Shown one piece after another: positions 17,872 through 25,338 of a stretch of 64,000 bases of DNA (within the stretch, counting starts at the first letter, position 1; the number at the start of each line of letters is the position of its first letter). The notes beneath the pieces are model-generated. The model worked only from the letters and a program-made list of their open reading frames with translations. It had not been told where the DNA came from and did not search any database. Origin of the DNA: Falsiroseomonas sp051859025 (GTDB taxonomy: Bacteria; Pseudomonadota; Alphaproteobacteria; Acetobacterales; Acetobacteraceae); the NCBI RefSeq assembly GCF_051859025.1, contig NZ_JBHYGL010000001.1, positions 248,001 to 312,000 of the forward strand, given 5' to 3'. The position numbers and the translations under genes are program-made.

Positions 17872-17900
17872 TTGCGGGAAAGGGCGGAAGGCACCATAAT
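17872..17900 (+). promoter_or_regulatory. Probable sigma-70 promoter of the cold-shock gene
   Basis: TTGCGG (17872-17877) and CATAAT (17895-17900) are separated by 17 bp, a good match to the -35/-10 pattern. Transcription from here would give a leader of about 130 nt before the ATG at 18040, the long 5' untranslated region usual for cspA-type genes. A small hairpin GCTCG-TTAC-CGAGC at 17939-17952 lies in that leader. Confidence 0.45.
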
Positions 17901-18039
17901 CACGTAGTCAGCCTTGTTTGGTTCGGCCTGCTCTCCTTGCTCGTTACCGAGCGCCGAGCCCGGGTTTCGTTTCCCCTCAAAGCTCGATCCGGCGGGCGAC
18001 GTTCGCTCGTCGGGACACAGACATGAAGGGGATATCCTC

Positions 18040-18246
18040 ATGGCGACCGGCACCGTTAAGTGGTTCAACGCGACCAAGGGCTATGGCTTCATCCAGCCGG
18101 ATGACGGCTCCAAGGACGTGTTCCTGCACATCTCCGACGTCCAGCGCTCCGGCCTGCAGGAGCCGCGTGAAGGCGACAAGCTCGCCTACGAGATCCAGCA
18201 GGGCCGCGAGGGCAAGACCTCCGCGACCAACCTGCGCTCTGCCTGA
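18040..18246 (+). CDS. cspA: Cold-shock protein, CspA family
   Basis: A 68-residue nucleic-acid-binding protein with a single cold-shock domain. It begins MATGTVKWFNATKGYGFIQP; RNP1 is KGYGFI and RNP2 is VFLHI. It binds single-stranded RNA and DNA and melts mRNA structure. The length is that of standard bacterial Csp proteins. The start is supported by AAGGGGAT at 18026-18033. A strong terminator follows at 18308-18340, so the gene is probably monocistronic, with regulation through the long leader. The symbol reflects the family; several csp paralogues are usual in such genomes. Confidence 0.92.
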   Translation: MATGTVKWFNATKGYGFIQPDDGSKDVFLHISDVQRSGLQEPREGDKLAYEIQQGREGKTSATNLRSA

Positions 18247-18307
18247 GGCCGCTATCCGGGATGGCCTTGGCCATCCTGGGTGGTGCCCCCTGCGGTGCAT
18301 CTGAGGC

Positions 18308-18340
18308 GGCGGGCGCGACGAGCGCCCGCCGTTTCGCTTT
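18308..18340 (+). terminator. Rho-independent terminator after the cold-shock gene
   Basis: A perfect 9-bp stem GGCGGGCGC/GCGCCCGCC with loop GACGA (18308-18330) is followed by GTTTCGCTTT. It lies about 60 bp after the cspA stop, on the same strand. Confidence 0.75.
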
Positions 18341-18454
18341 GAGGGGCCTACCGCCGCCCCTGCGGCACTTCCCCTTGGCCCTCGCTCTTGGCCCGCCCCC
18401 TTTACCCGCCTTGATGCCGGCCCGCCTTGATGTCGCCTGGTGTCTAACGGACCC

Positions 18455-18503
18455 GACGTGACCTGGGCCCGACGTGACCTGGGCCCGACATGACCTGCGG
18501 CCC
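18455..18503. repeat. Three tandem copies of a 16-bp repeat
   Basis: The unit GACGTGACCTGGGCCC occurs at 18455-18470 and 18471-18486, then as a variant (GACATGACCTGCGGCCC) at 18487-18503. Degenerate further copies with GACGTAGGCC-like cores continue to about 18530. The array lies between genes and has no obvious coding role. Confidence 0.85.
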
Positions 18504-18605
18504 ACGCGACGTAGGCCAGACTTGACGTAGGATCGCCTGGCGCGCGGACCGCCAGCCCTTCCGCCCCCGCCTGTCCGGGGGCTGCGCGCTCCGCGAGGAT
18601 TGCCC

Positions 18606-18818
18606 ATGGCACGCCATACCTTCACGGTCGGCCAGACCATCGAATTCGTGCCCGGCCGCTATGACGGCTCCGCCCCCGCCGGCACCTACACCGTCGTCCG
18701 CCAACTGCCGAACGACCAGGTGGACCGGGAATACCGCGTCAAGAACTCCCGCGACGGGCATGAACGCATCGTGCGGGAGAGCCAGATGCGTGGCCGCGCA
18801 AGCGGCCCGTTTGGCTGA
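18606..18818 (+). CDS. Small conserved protein of unknown function
   Basis: A 70-residue cytoplasmic protein: MARHTFTVGQTIEFVPGRYD, then TYTVVRQLPND, YRVKNSRDGHERIVRESQMR. I know similar short proteins from alphaproteobacteria with the same G-Q-T-V/I and D-G-H-E-R-I/V-V-R-E-S pattern, with no assigned function. The composition suggests a small beta barrel (SH3-like). The ATG at 18606 has a GAGGA site 7 bp upstream. The last codons (SGPFG) and the stop lie inside the first unit of a 25-bp tandem repeat, so the C-terminus may have been remodelled by repeat expansion. Confidence 0.75.
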   Translation: MARHTFTVGQTIEFVPGRYDGSAPAGTYTVVRQLPNDQVDREYRVKNSRDGHERIVRESQMRGRASGPFG

Positions 18819-18894
18819 GCCGCGCCAGCGGCCGTTTGGCTGAGCCGCGCCAGCGGCCGTTTGGCTGAGCCGCGCCAGCGGCCCGTTCGGCTGA
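18803..18894. repeat. 25-bp tandem repeat array overlapping a gene end
   Basis: Three near-identical 25-bp units begin with GTTTGGCTGAGCCGCGCCAG at 18809, 18834 and 18859, followed by a partial fourth unit starting GTTCGGCTGA. Each unit holds a small inverted pair GCCGC-GCCA-GCGGC, so the array can fold into serial hairpins. The TGA in the first unit is the stop codon of the small gene ending at 18818. Confidence 0.88.
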
Positions 18895-18902
18895 AGCTGG
18901 AG

Positions 18903-18925
18903 CCCGCCCGCTTGATGCGGGCGGG
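18903..18925. terminator. GC-rich hairpin between convergent genes
   Basis: A perfect 9-bp stem CCCGCCCGC/GCGGGCGGG with loop TTGAT lies 6 bp before the stop of the minus-strand LOG gene. No T-run follows on either strand, so it may be a weak or factor-assisted terminator, or protect a 3' end. Confidence 0.45.
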
Positions 18926-18930
18926 GCGCT

Positions 18931-19692
18931 TCAGCGGGACAGGTGAAGCGGCAGCGCCGATTCGATCGCCCTCCAGGCTTCCTCTGCGTTGGCCACGAAG
19001 CGCAGCAGCGCCAGCTCGCCCGGCGCGATCATGCCGGCTTCCTCCAGCGCCTCCCACCGCATCAGGCCGCGCCAATAGCCCTCATCCACCAGGATGATCG
19101 GCACGGGGCCGAGCCGCCCTGTCTGGCGCAGCGTCAGCAGCTCGAACAACTCGTCCAGCGTCCCGAACCCGCCAGGGAACACCACCAGCGCCCGCGCCCG
19201 CATCGCCAGATGCAGCTTGCGGATGGCGAAGTAGTGGAACTGGAAGGTCAGCGCGGGCGTGGTGTAGGGGTTCGGCGCCTGTTCCTGCGGCAGGCGGATG
19301 TTGAAGCCGATGGCGGGCGCGCCGACGTCATGCGCGCCGCGGCAGGCGGCCTCCATGATGCCGGGGCCGCCGCCGGTCGCGATCACATGGTCCCGCACGC
19401 CGGCCACGGGGTGCAGTGCGCCGCCGCCTTCGCTGGCGATCCGGCCGAAGGCGCGGGCTTCCGCATACCAGCGCGGCTGCTCGCCCGGCCCATCCTCCCG
19501 CACCCTCGACCCGCCGAAGACCACGATGGTGGAGCGCACGCCCCAGGCGCGCAGCGCCTCATCCGCCTTGGCGCATTCGACCTGTAGCCGCACGCCCCGC
19601 ATGGTGGGGCTGAGCAGGAATTCGCGGTCGAACAGCGCCAGGCGATAGGCGGGGCCATGGTCCTTCGCGCCGCTGGCTGGCCGGCGTGGCAT
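18931..19692 (-). CDS. LOG-family nucleotide phosphoribohydrolase-like protein
   Basis: A 253-residue cytoplasmic Rossmann-fold protein. The family motif P-G-G-x-G-T-x2-E is visible as FPGGFGTLDELFELLTLRQ, preceded by VIATGGGPGIMEAACRGAHD, which binds the nucleotide phosphate. LOG proteins (long misannotated as lysine decarboxylases) cleave the base from purine or pyrimidine 5'-monophosphates, including cytokinin nucleotides; bacterial members such as PpnN act in nucleotide salvage. The chain is longer than the minimal 190-residue LOG proteins, with an extra N-terminal 60 residues. It diverges from the RNase-like gene 77 bp away, so the two may share a control region. Confidence 0.82.
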   Translation of the reverse strand: MPRRPASGAKDHGPAYRLALFDREFLLSPTMRGVRLQVECAKADEALRAWGVRSTIVVFGGSRVREDGPGEQPRWYAEARAFGRIASEGGGALHPVAGVRDHVIATGGGPGIMEAACRGAHDVGAPAIGFNIRLPQEQAPNPYTTPALTFQFHYFAIRKLHLAMRARALVVFPGGFGTLDELFELLTLRQTGRLGPVPIILVDEGYWRGLMRWEALEEAGMIAPGELALLRFVANAEEAWRAIESALPLHLSR

Positions 19693-19769
19693 CGGTTGCC
19701 TCCCCCCTCATGCGGTGCCCATGATGCGCGCCAGGAAGCCGCCGGGAAACGGTCGGCGCGGAGGATGCG

Positions 19770-21356
19770 ATGCCTGTCTCGCTCACCTTCTGCGGTGCCG
19801 CGCGCACCGTCACCGGGTCCTGCCTGCTGTTCGACCACGACGGCACGCGCTTCCTGGTGGATTGCGGCATGTTCCAGGGCCCCAAGACGCTGAAGGCGCT
19901 GAACCACGAACCCTTCCCCTTCGACGCCAGGGGAATCGACTTCGTGCTGCTCACCCACGCGCATATCGATCATTCGGGCCTGCTGCCGAAGCTGGTGAAG
20001 CACGGCTTCCGCGGCCGAATCCACGCGACGCCGGCCACCACCGACCTCTGCTCCGTCATGCTGCCCGACAGCGGCCATATCCAGGAGACGGAGGTGGAGC
20101 AGCTGAACCGCCGCAACCGCCGGCGTTTCCAGGCCGCGCCGGTGGAGCCGATCTACACCGCCGCCGACGCCGAACGCACCATCGGCGCCTTCAGCCCGAT
20201 CGAGACCGGCGCCTGGTTGAAACCGGGCAAGGGCATCCGCGCGCGCTGGTGGAATGCGGGGCACATGCTCGGCTCCGCCTCCATCGAGATCGAGTTCGCC
20301 GGCCCGGCACCGATGCGCGTCATCGTCTCCGGCGATATCGGTCCCGACCTGGGCGGCCTGCAGCCCGGCGCGGAGGGACCGGCCGGCGTGGATCACGTGA
20401 TCTGCGAATCGACCTATGGCGATGAGGATCGGCCGACGGTGACGCCGGAGGCGCGGCGCGCCGAACTCGCGAAGCTCGTCCGCTGGGCCGCCGAACGCCA
20501 GGGCCCGGTGCTGATCCCGAGCTTCGCCGTCGAACGCGCGCAGGAAGTGGTCTTCGACCTGGTCCGCCTGATGCAGGAAGGCCAGGTGCCGCGCGCGATG
20601 ATCAACATCGACAGCCCACTCGCCTCTCGCGCCACGCGGCTGTTCAGCCGCCACGCGGCGGAGATGACGGAGGGCGAGGCGATGCGCGACGCCCTCGCAT
20701 CGCCGCTGGTGCGCCATGTGCAGGACGCCAATGAAAGCCGCGAACTCGCGCGCGCGGAGGGGTTCGGCATCGTCCTGGCCGGGAGTGGCATGTGCGAGGC
20801 CGGGCGCATCCGCCACCACCTGAAGCAGCATCTGCATGAGGCCAACGCGCTGGTCACGCTGGTGGGTTTCCAGGCCAGCGGCACGCTCGGCCGGCTGTTG
20901 CAGGATGGCGCGACGCGGGTGCGCATCCAGGGTGAGAGCTTCGGCGTGCAGGCGCGCATCGCCACCATCCAGGGCTATTCCGGCCATGCCGACGGCCCCG
21001 AGCTCGGCCGGTGGATCGAGGCGCGCGCCCCCGTCTCCGGCGGCGTCTTCCTGGTGCATGGGGAGGAGGAGGCGATCGAGGGCCTGGCGAAGCGGGTCGA
21101 GGGCCGCGGCATCGTCACCCCCGACCGCGTCATCCGCCCCGTGCTGGATGAGGTCTTCGCCCTGGAACCCGGCGTGGCCCCCGTCAGGCAGCCCGGCCGG
21201 GGCCGCCGGGGGGATGCCGCCGGCGTCGGCCGGCCGGACTGGCACAATGCCCGCGCCGCCCTGCTGCTGGGCATCGAGGAAGCGATCGAGCGCGCGCCGG
21301 ACGACACCACCCGCGCCGGGCTGCTGGACCGGCTGCGGCGGGCACTGGAGGGGTGA
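19770..21356 (+). CDS. Metallo-beta-lactamase/beta-CASP ribonuclease-like protein
   Basis: A 528-residue zinc-dependent hydrolase. The metal site THAHIDHSG (His63, His65, Asp67, His68) and VSGDIGPDLG belong to the beta-lactamase fold. CESTYGDEDRP, the inserted beta-CASP part (VLIPSFAVERAQEVVFDLVRL, MINIDSPLASRATRLF) and the final GYSGHADGPELGRW plus VFLVHGEEEA define the CPSF73/RNase J-like group with an RMMBL end. It probably processes RNA, but unlike RNase J it lacks the long C-terminal domain. About 60 C-terminal residues rich in Arg/Ala follow the catalytic part. GGAGG stands just before the ATG at 19770. The stop is only 6 bp from the convergent FAD gene. Confidence 0.87.
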   Translation: MPVSLTFCGAARTVTGSCLLFDHDGTRFLVDCGMFQGPKTLKALNHEPFPFDARGIDFVLLTHAHIDHSGLLPKLVKHGFRGRIHATPATTDLCSVMLPDSGHIQETEVEQLNRRNRRRFQAAPVEPIYTAADAERTIGAFSPIETGAWLKPGKGIRARWWNAGHMLGSASIEIEFAGPAPMRVIVSGDIGPDLGGLQPGAEGPAGVDHVICESTYGDEDRPTVTPEARRAELAKLVRWAAERQGPVLIPSFAVERAQEVVFDLVRLMQEGQVPRAMINIDSPLASRATRLFSRHAAEMTEGEAMRDALASPLVRHVQDANESRELARAEGFGIVLAGSGMCEAGRIRHHLKQHLHEANALVTLVGFQASGTLGRLLQDGATRVRIQGESFGVQARIATIQGYSGHADGPELGRWIEARAPVSGGVFLVHGEEEAIEGLAKRVEGRGIVTPDRVIRPVLDEVFALEPGVAPVRQPGRGRRGDAAGVGRPDWHNARAALLLGIEEAIERAPDDTTRAGLLDRLRRALEG

Positions 21357-21362
21357 CGCCGG

Positions 21363-22826
21363 TCAGTACCGCACCACCGCCTTCACCGCCGCGTTGGTCT
21401 GGGGGAGGGAGGCGATCTCCGCCACCGTCACCGGCTTGAAGGGCGGGCGGAGGCGATAGGTGCCGGCCTGTTCCGGCGAGATGCCGCGCTCCGCCGCCAC
21501 GATCTCCGTCACCGTGAGGTTGCAGAGGCGCCCCTGGCAGGGGCCCATGCCGCAGCGAAGAAACGCCTTGAGCTGGTTCGGGCCAGTGGCGCCGCCCGCC
21601 ACGGCGTCCCGCACCTGGCCGGCCGTGATCTCCTCGCAGCGGCAGATGATGGTGTCGTTGCCGGCTGGGATGCGGAAGCCCTCCGCCGGGCGATAGAGCG
21701 CGTCGAGGAAGGCGCGGCCGCGGCCGAGCTTATCCAGCGCCGCGCGCACCGGCGCCGCCATCGCATCGCGTGTCCCGTCGTCGATCCGGCCCAGGCGATG
21801 CGCGGCGCCGATGGCGGCCAGCGTGCCGCTTTCGGCGGCGCAGTCGGCGCCCGCGATGCCGCCGCCATCGCCGGCAATGGCCACGCCCTCCACGCTGCTG
21901 GCCAGCCAGGAATCGCGCTTCGGCACCCAGCAGAGCTGAAGCGGATCCCAGTGGTGGTCGCAGCCGATGGCGTTGGAGATGGTGGTGTTGGGCACCACGC
22001 CCTGGTGCAGCAGCAGCACATCGGCCTCGATCCGCTGTTCGCCGCCGCCTGTGGTGAAGGTGATGGCGCGGAGGCGATCCTCGCCCTCTGCCCGCATAGC
22101 GGTGACGCCCGTGACGCGCCGCGGCCCGCCCCGTGCCTTCGCGAGCAAGGCGAGGCCCTTGGCGAGGTAGGGGGAGCGCAGGAAGTCCAGCACATGCCGC
22201 GCCGCGCCGGCGCGATTGGCGCCTGGGGTCGTGTCCAGCACCGCCGTGATGGTGGCGCCGGCGGCGCGCAACTGCGCGGCCACCAGCAGCAGCAGCGGCC
22301 CCGTGCCCGCCAGCACCACGCGCCCTTCCGGCACCAGGCCATGCGCCTTCAGCGCGATCTGCGCTGCGCCGGCCGTCAGCACGCCGGGCAGCGTCCAGCC
22401 CGGGATGGGGAAGGGGCGTTCCATCGCGCCGGTCGCGACGATGACCTGGCCCGCGAAGACCGGCCTCGCCTGGCCGGCGATGGACACGCCAAGCTCGATC
22501 TCCGCATGGCGCCCGGGTTCGTCCCCGGCGGGCAGCAGGCTGAACAGCTTGGCGGCGGGCGCGTAGTCCACGCCGCTGGCCAGGAAGCGCTGCGCGATCG
22601 GCAGGCCGCGCCAGTAATCGGCGCCGAGCACGGCACGGTCCCGCACCGGAGTCGTGGTGATGCCGCGATGGATCTGCCCGCCGGGGGCGAGGTTCTCATC
22701 CACCACCAGCGTCGCGATGCCGAGTCCCGCGGCCGTGATGGCGGCGGATTGCCCGGCGGGACCGGCGCCGATGATCACCAGGTCGTAGCGGGCCGAAAGC
22801 CGGTCGGCACTGTCGATGCGGTTCAT
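21363..22826 (-). CDS. FAD/NAD(P)-dependent oxidoreductase alpha subunit with BFD-like [2Fe-2S] domain (HcnB/OoxA/LhpF type)
   Basis: A 487-residue flavoprotein. The dinucleotide-binding motif VIIGAGPAGQSAAITAAGLG is at residues 15-35, and a second NAD(P)-type motif VVLAGTGPLLLLVAAQLRAAG is near 160. The C-terminal 100 residues carry a BFD-like iron-sulphur site: C-R-C-E-E and, 29 residues later, C-G-M-G-P-C. This subunit occurs in three-part enzymes such as hydrogen cyanide synthase (HcnB), octopine/nopaline oxidase (OoxA) and D-hydroxyproline dehydrogenase. The gamma and beta subunit genes directly precede it with 4- and 20-bp overlaps. The start at 22826 overlaps the stop of the small ferredoxin-like gene (ATGA). 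Substrate unknown; an imino acid or opine-like amine is more likely than cyanide formation given the Bug receptor next door. Confidence 0.82.
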   Translation of the reverse strand: MNRIDSADRLSARYDLVIIGAGPAGQSAAITAAGLGIATLVVDENLAPGGQIHRGITTTPVRDRAVLGADYWRGLPIAQRFLASGVDYAPAAKLFSLLPAGDEPGRHAEIELGVSIAGQARPVFAGQVIVATGAMERPFPIPGWTLPGVLTAGAAQIALKAHGLVPEGRVVLAGTGPLLLLVAAQLRAAGATITAVLDTTPGANRAGAARHVLDFLRSPYLAKGLALLAKARGGPRRVTGVTAMRAEGEDRLRAITFTTGGGEQRIEADVLLLHQGVVPNTTISNAIGCDHHWDPLQLCWVPKRDSWLASSVEGVAIAGDGGGIAGADCAAESGTLAAIGAAHRLGRIDDGTRDAMAAPVRAALDKLGRGRAFLDALYRPAEGFRIPAGNDTIICRCEEITAGQVRDAVAGGATGPNQLKAFLRCGMGPCQGRLCNLTVTEIVAAERGISPEQAGTYRLRPPFKPVTVAEIASLPQTNAAVKAVVRY

Positions 22827-23122
22827 GGCGCCACCGCGCGCCGCGCGCCGGCCTGGGTTTCGACGCGCATCCCATCCTCCAGCGCCACCAGGCAGCCTTG
22901 GCGGTTGCCGGTGCCGTCGATGACGACCAGGCATTCGAAGCAGACGCCCATCAGGCAATACGGCCCGCGCGCGGTGCCCTTCGCCGGTGTGGCGCGACAG
23001 GTGGCGATGCCGTTCGCCAGCAGCGCGGCGGCGACGGTATCGCCGCGCCGGGCCGTGAGCGACGCGCCATCGAAGCTGAAGCGGATCGTCTCCGCTTGGA
23101 AATCAGGCAGCCTGCGGAACAT
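22823..23122 (-). CDS. Ferredoxin-like [2Fe-2S] subunit (HcnA/gamma type)
   Basis: A 99-residue protein with plant-type ferredoxin spacing Cys56-x4-Cys61-x2-Cys64-x12-Cys77 (GPYCLMGVCFECLVVIDG), plus Cys42. It passes electrons between the two flavin subunits of HcnABC/OoxAB-like oxidases. The start at 23122 (MFRRLPDF) is preferred because it gives the family length and a 20-bp overlap with the upstream gene; an ATG at 23155 would overlap that gene by 53 bp and add 11 residues. Confidence 0.82.
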   Translation of the reverse strand: MFRRLPDFQAETIRFSFDGASLTARRGDTVAAALLANGIATCRATPAKGTARGPYCLMGVCFECLVVIDGTGNRQGCLVALEDGMRVETQAGARRAVAP

Positions 23123-24215
23123 GGAACCTCGTGCCGCTGAAACAGGAAAGCTCATCCGCCAGCGCGCCGGCCTGGATCTGCGGCGCCAGGGTCAGCGCAT
23201 GGGCGGCGGCGAGGGTGACGCCGGAATGGCAGGTGACGACGAAGGCGCCGGGCGCGGCTTTCGACTGCGCATAGATCGGGAATCCGTCCGGCGACATGAC
23301 GCGGGATGCCGACCAGGTCCGCACCACATTGAGGTCCCGCAGCAGCGGGAACATGCGCATCGCGCGTTCTGCCATGACGGAGATGACGGGGTTCGTCACC
23401 ACCGTGTCGAAGCCCGCATCCTCCTGGCTGTCGCCCATCATCACGCCGCCTTCGTCCGTCTGGCGGATGGTGCCCATGGGGTAGTGCAGGAAGGGCGACA
23501 CCTTTTCCGTGATCAGCACCTGGCCCTTGGAGGGAATGACCGGCGCATCCAGCCCGACCATCGGCGCCAGGCGCGCATTGCCGAGCCCCGCGGCCAGCAC
23601 GATGCGCGCGCTCCGTGCCTCGCCCCAGCTGCCGGCGATGCGGAAGCCGCCGTCGCGGGCCTCGATGCTGTCCACCACGCATTCGGGGCGATAGGCCACG
23701 CCGCGCTTGCCGTTCGCGACATGCAGCGCGCGGAACAGCTTGAGCGAGTTCACATGCCCGTCGGCCGGCGAATAGATTGCGCCCACCACATCGGGCCCGA
23801 TATCCGGCAGCATCCGCTTCACACCGGCATGGTCCAGCACCTCATAGGGAATCGCCGGCGCGCCGGGCTGGGCCTGGAGGCGCTGGATGTAGCGCGTGCG
23901 CGCCTCCATTTCATCGTCGGAGAGGCACAGCGCGAAGCCGCCGGGGCGCTGGTGCACCACGTCGATCCCCGTTTCCTCCGCCAGCATTCCCGCGAAATCC
24001 GCCCAGCCTTCGGAGGATCCGTAGGACCAGGCCGAATATTGCGGCATGCCCATGCCCTTGGACTGCACCCAGACCAGCGCGAAATTGGCGCGCGACGCCC
24101 GGCGGGCGACATCGCCCTCATCCAACACCAGCACCCGGGCGCCGAGCCGCGCCAGCCCATAGGCCATGCAGGACCCCACCAGCCCGCCGCCGATGACGGT
24201 GACATCGGCCTCCAT
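23103..24215 (-). CDS. FAD-dependent amino/imino acid oxidase, beta subunit (DAO family; HcnC/OoxB type)
   Basis: A 370-residue DAO-fold flavoprotein. The FAD motif VTVIGGGLVGSCMAYGLARLG is at residues 5-25. SKGQVLITEKVSPFL and the C-terminal SASRVMSPDGFPIYAQSK and FVVTCHSGVTLAAAHALTLA fit the catalytic subunit of three-part D-amino/imino acid oxidases and dehydrogenases. It is the first gene of a minus-strand operon with the [2Fe-2S] and alpha subunit genes. The upstream region (24216-24347) is shared with the divergent Bug receptor gene and holds a small inverted repeat that could be a joint operator. Confidence 0.83.
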   Translation of the reverse strand: MEADVTVIGGGLVGSCMAYGLARLGARVLVLDEGDVARRASRANFALVWVQSKGMGMPQYSAWSYGSSEGWADFAGMLAEETGIDVVHQRPGGFALCLSDDEMEARTRYIQRLQAQPGAPAIPYEVLDHAGVKRMLPDIGPDVVGAIYSPADGHVNSLKLFRALHVANGKRGVAYRPECVVDSIEARDGGFRIAGSWGEARSARIVLAAGLGNARLAPMVGLDAPVIPSKGQVLITEKVSPFLHYPMGTIRQTDEGGVMMGDSQEDAGFDTVVTNPVISVMAERAMRMFPLLRDLNVVRTWSASRVMSPDGFPIYAQSKAAPGAFVVTCHSGVTLAAAHALTLAPQIQAGALADELSCFSGTRFHVPQAA

Positions 24216-24312
24216 CTGCCATCCCCCTCAGATACCCGGCGGAGCATAGGCCCGCCGATCGGGAAGCGGCAGCCACACGGGACGCCTTCACGATGCTTAC
24301 CGGGTGTGTGTA

Positions 24313-24329
24313 GCCTGTATCCCACAGGC
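24313..24329. promoter_or_regulatory. Inverted repeat in the divergent oxidase/Bug promoter region
   Basis: GCCTGT-ATCCC-ACAGGC is a perfect 6-bp inverted pair with a 5-bp spacer. It lies 19 bp before the Bug receptor ATG in the 132-bp divergent region. Operator function is inferred from position only. Confidence 0.35.
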
Positions 24330-24347
24330 AAGGCAGGGGATGGGACG

Positions 24348-25322
24348 ATGCGGATCACGCGACGGGCGATGGCGGGGCTGCTGCCGGCGGTGGCGATCAC
24401 GGGCGGGGCGCAGGCGCAGGCCGCCTGGCAGCCGGGAAGGCCGCTTCGCCTGCTGGTGGGCTTCCCGCCCGGCGGCGCGGCGGACCTTCTGGCGCGAAGG
24501 CTGGCGGACAGCCTGACCCAGGCGCTGGGCCAGACGGTGGTGGTGGAGAACCGGCCCGGCGCTGGCGCGCAGCTCGCTCTCGATGCCGCGGCCAAGGCGC
24601 AGCCGGATGGGCTGACCATGTCGCTGTCGCCGATGGGCCCGCTGGCGGTGAACCCGGCGCTGACGCCGGGGCGCCTGCCCTACAACGCGGCCGAGGATTT
24701 CACGCCGCTGATCCATGTCTGGGACCAGCCCAATGTCCTCGTAGGCGGGATGGACGTGCCCCAGGCCTGGCCGGCCTTCGTGGAATGGCTGCGGCGGCGG
24801 CCGGAGGAACCCTACGCCTCCGTCGGGCCCGGTTCGTCGAACCACCTGACCGGCGCGCTGCTGTCCCGCGCGCTCGGCCTCAATCTGCAGCACATCACCT
24901 ATCGCGGGTCGGCCGCGGCGCTGACGGCGATCATGGGGGGCGAGATCAAGCTCTTCGTGGACAACGTCACCACCACCATCCCGCTGGCGCGAGAAGGGCG
25001 GGTGCGCGCCATCGCGGTGACGACGGCGACGCGCAGCGCCGCGCTGCCGGATGTGCCGACCTTGGCGGAGCTTGGCCTGCCGGAACTGACGGTGTCGTCC
25101 TGGCAGGTGGTGGTCGGGCCGAAGGGCCTGCCGCCCGCGGTGGTGACGCGGCTGAATGCCGAACTCAACCGCGCCATCCGCACGCCGGAGGCAGTGGCCT
25201 GGATGCGCAGCCTGGGCGCGGAACCCGTGGGCGGCACCGCGGAACAGGCGGCGACCATGCTGCGGACGGAGCGCGAGCGCTGGGCGCGCCTGATCCCCAG
25301 CATGGGCATCACGGTGGACTGA
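24348..25322 (+). CDS. Bug/TctC-family periplasmic substrate-binding receptor
   Basis: A 324-residue extracytoplasmic solute receptor. The start MRITRRAMAGLLPAVAITGGAQAQ is a twin-arginine-like signal peptide. The fold-defining LLVGFPPGGAADLLAR with the VVENRPGAGAQLALDAAAKAQPDG loop is typical of Bug proteins, which bind carboxylates or small amides through water-mediated contacts. No TctA/TctB membrane genes are nearby, as is common for this very expanded family. It is divergent from the three-subunit oxidase, suggesting it senses or delivers that enzyme's substrate. The ATG at 24348 is preceded by GGGGATGGGA, a usable ribosome site. Confidence 0.85.
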   Translation: MRITRRAMAGLLPAVAITGGAQAQAAWQPGRPLRLLVGFPPGGAADLLARRLADSLTQALGQTVVVENRPGAGAQLALDAAAKAQPDGLTMSLSPMGPLAVNPALTPGRLPYNAAEDFTPLIHVWDQPNVLVGGMDVPQAWPAFVEWLRRRPEEPYASVGPGSSNHLTGALLSRALGLNLQHITYRGSAAALTAIMGGEIKLFVDNVTTTIPLAREGRVRAIAVTTATRSAALPDVPTLAELGLPELTVSSWQVVVGPKGLPPAVVTRLNAELNRAIRTPEAVAWMRSLGAEPVGGTAEQAATMLRTERERWARLIPSMGITVD

Positions 25323-25338
25323 GCCTGCGTGGCTGCCG

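Larger units (their letters stand above)
18247..18605. other. Gene-free stretch with terminator and 16-bp tandem repeats
   Basis: Between the cold-shock gene and the next small gene there are about 360 bases without a gene. They hold the terminator at 18308-18340, two copies of CGCCTTGATG near 18415-18435 and three tandem 16-bp units at 18455-18503. A good ribosome site (GAGGA at 18594-18598) for the next gene lies at the end. No small protein looked convincing. Confidence 0.6.

Noticed and set aside
18455..18894. Repeat arrays as a CRISPR
   Set aside because: Units are directly adjacent with no unique spacers and no cas genes are nearby.
21363..24215. Calling the three-subunit oxidase hydrogen cyanide synthase
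   Set aside because: HcnABC-like architecture is shared by opine and D-hydroxyproline oxidases; nothing here points to cyanide, so no hcn symbols were given.
21798..24347. Upstream extension of the Bug receptor frame on the plus strand
   Set aside because: It is antisense to the oxidase subunits; the receptor has a normal signal peptide and ribosome site at 24348.
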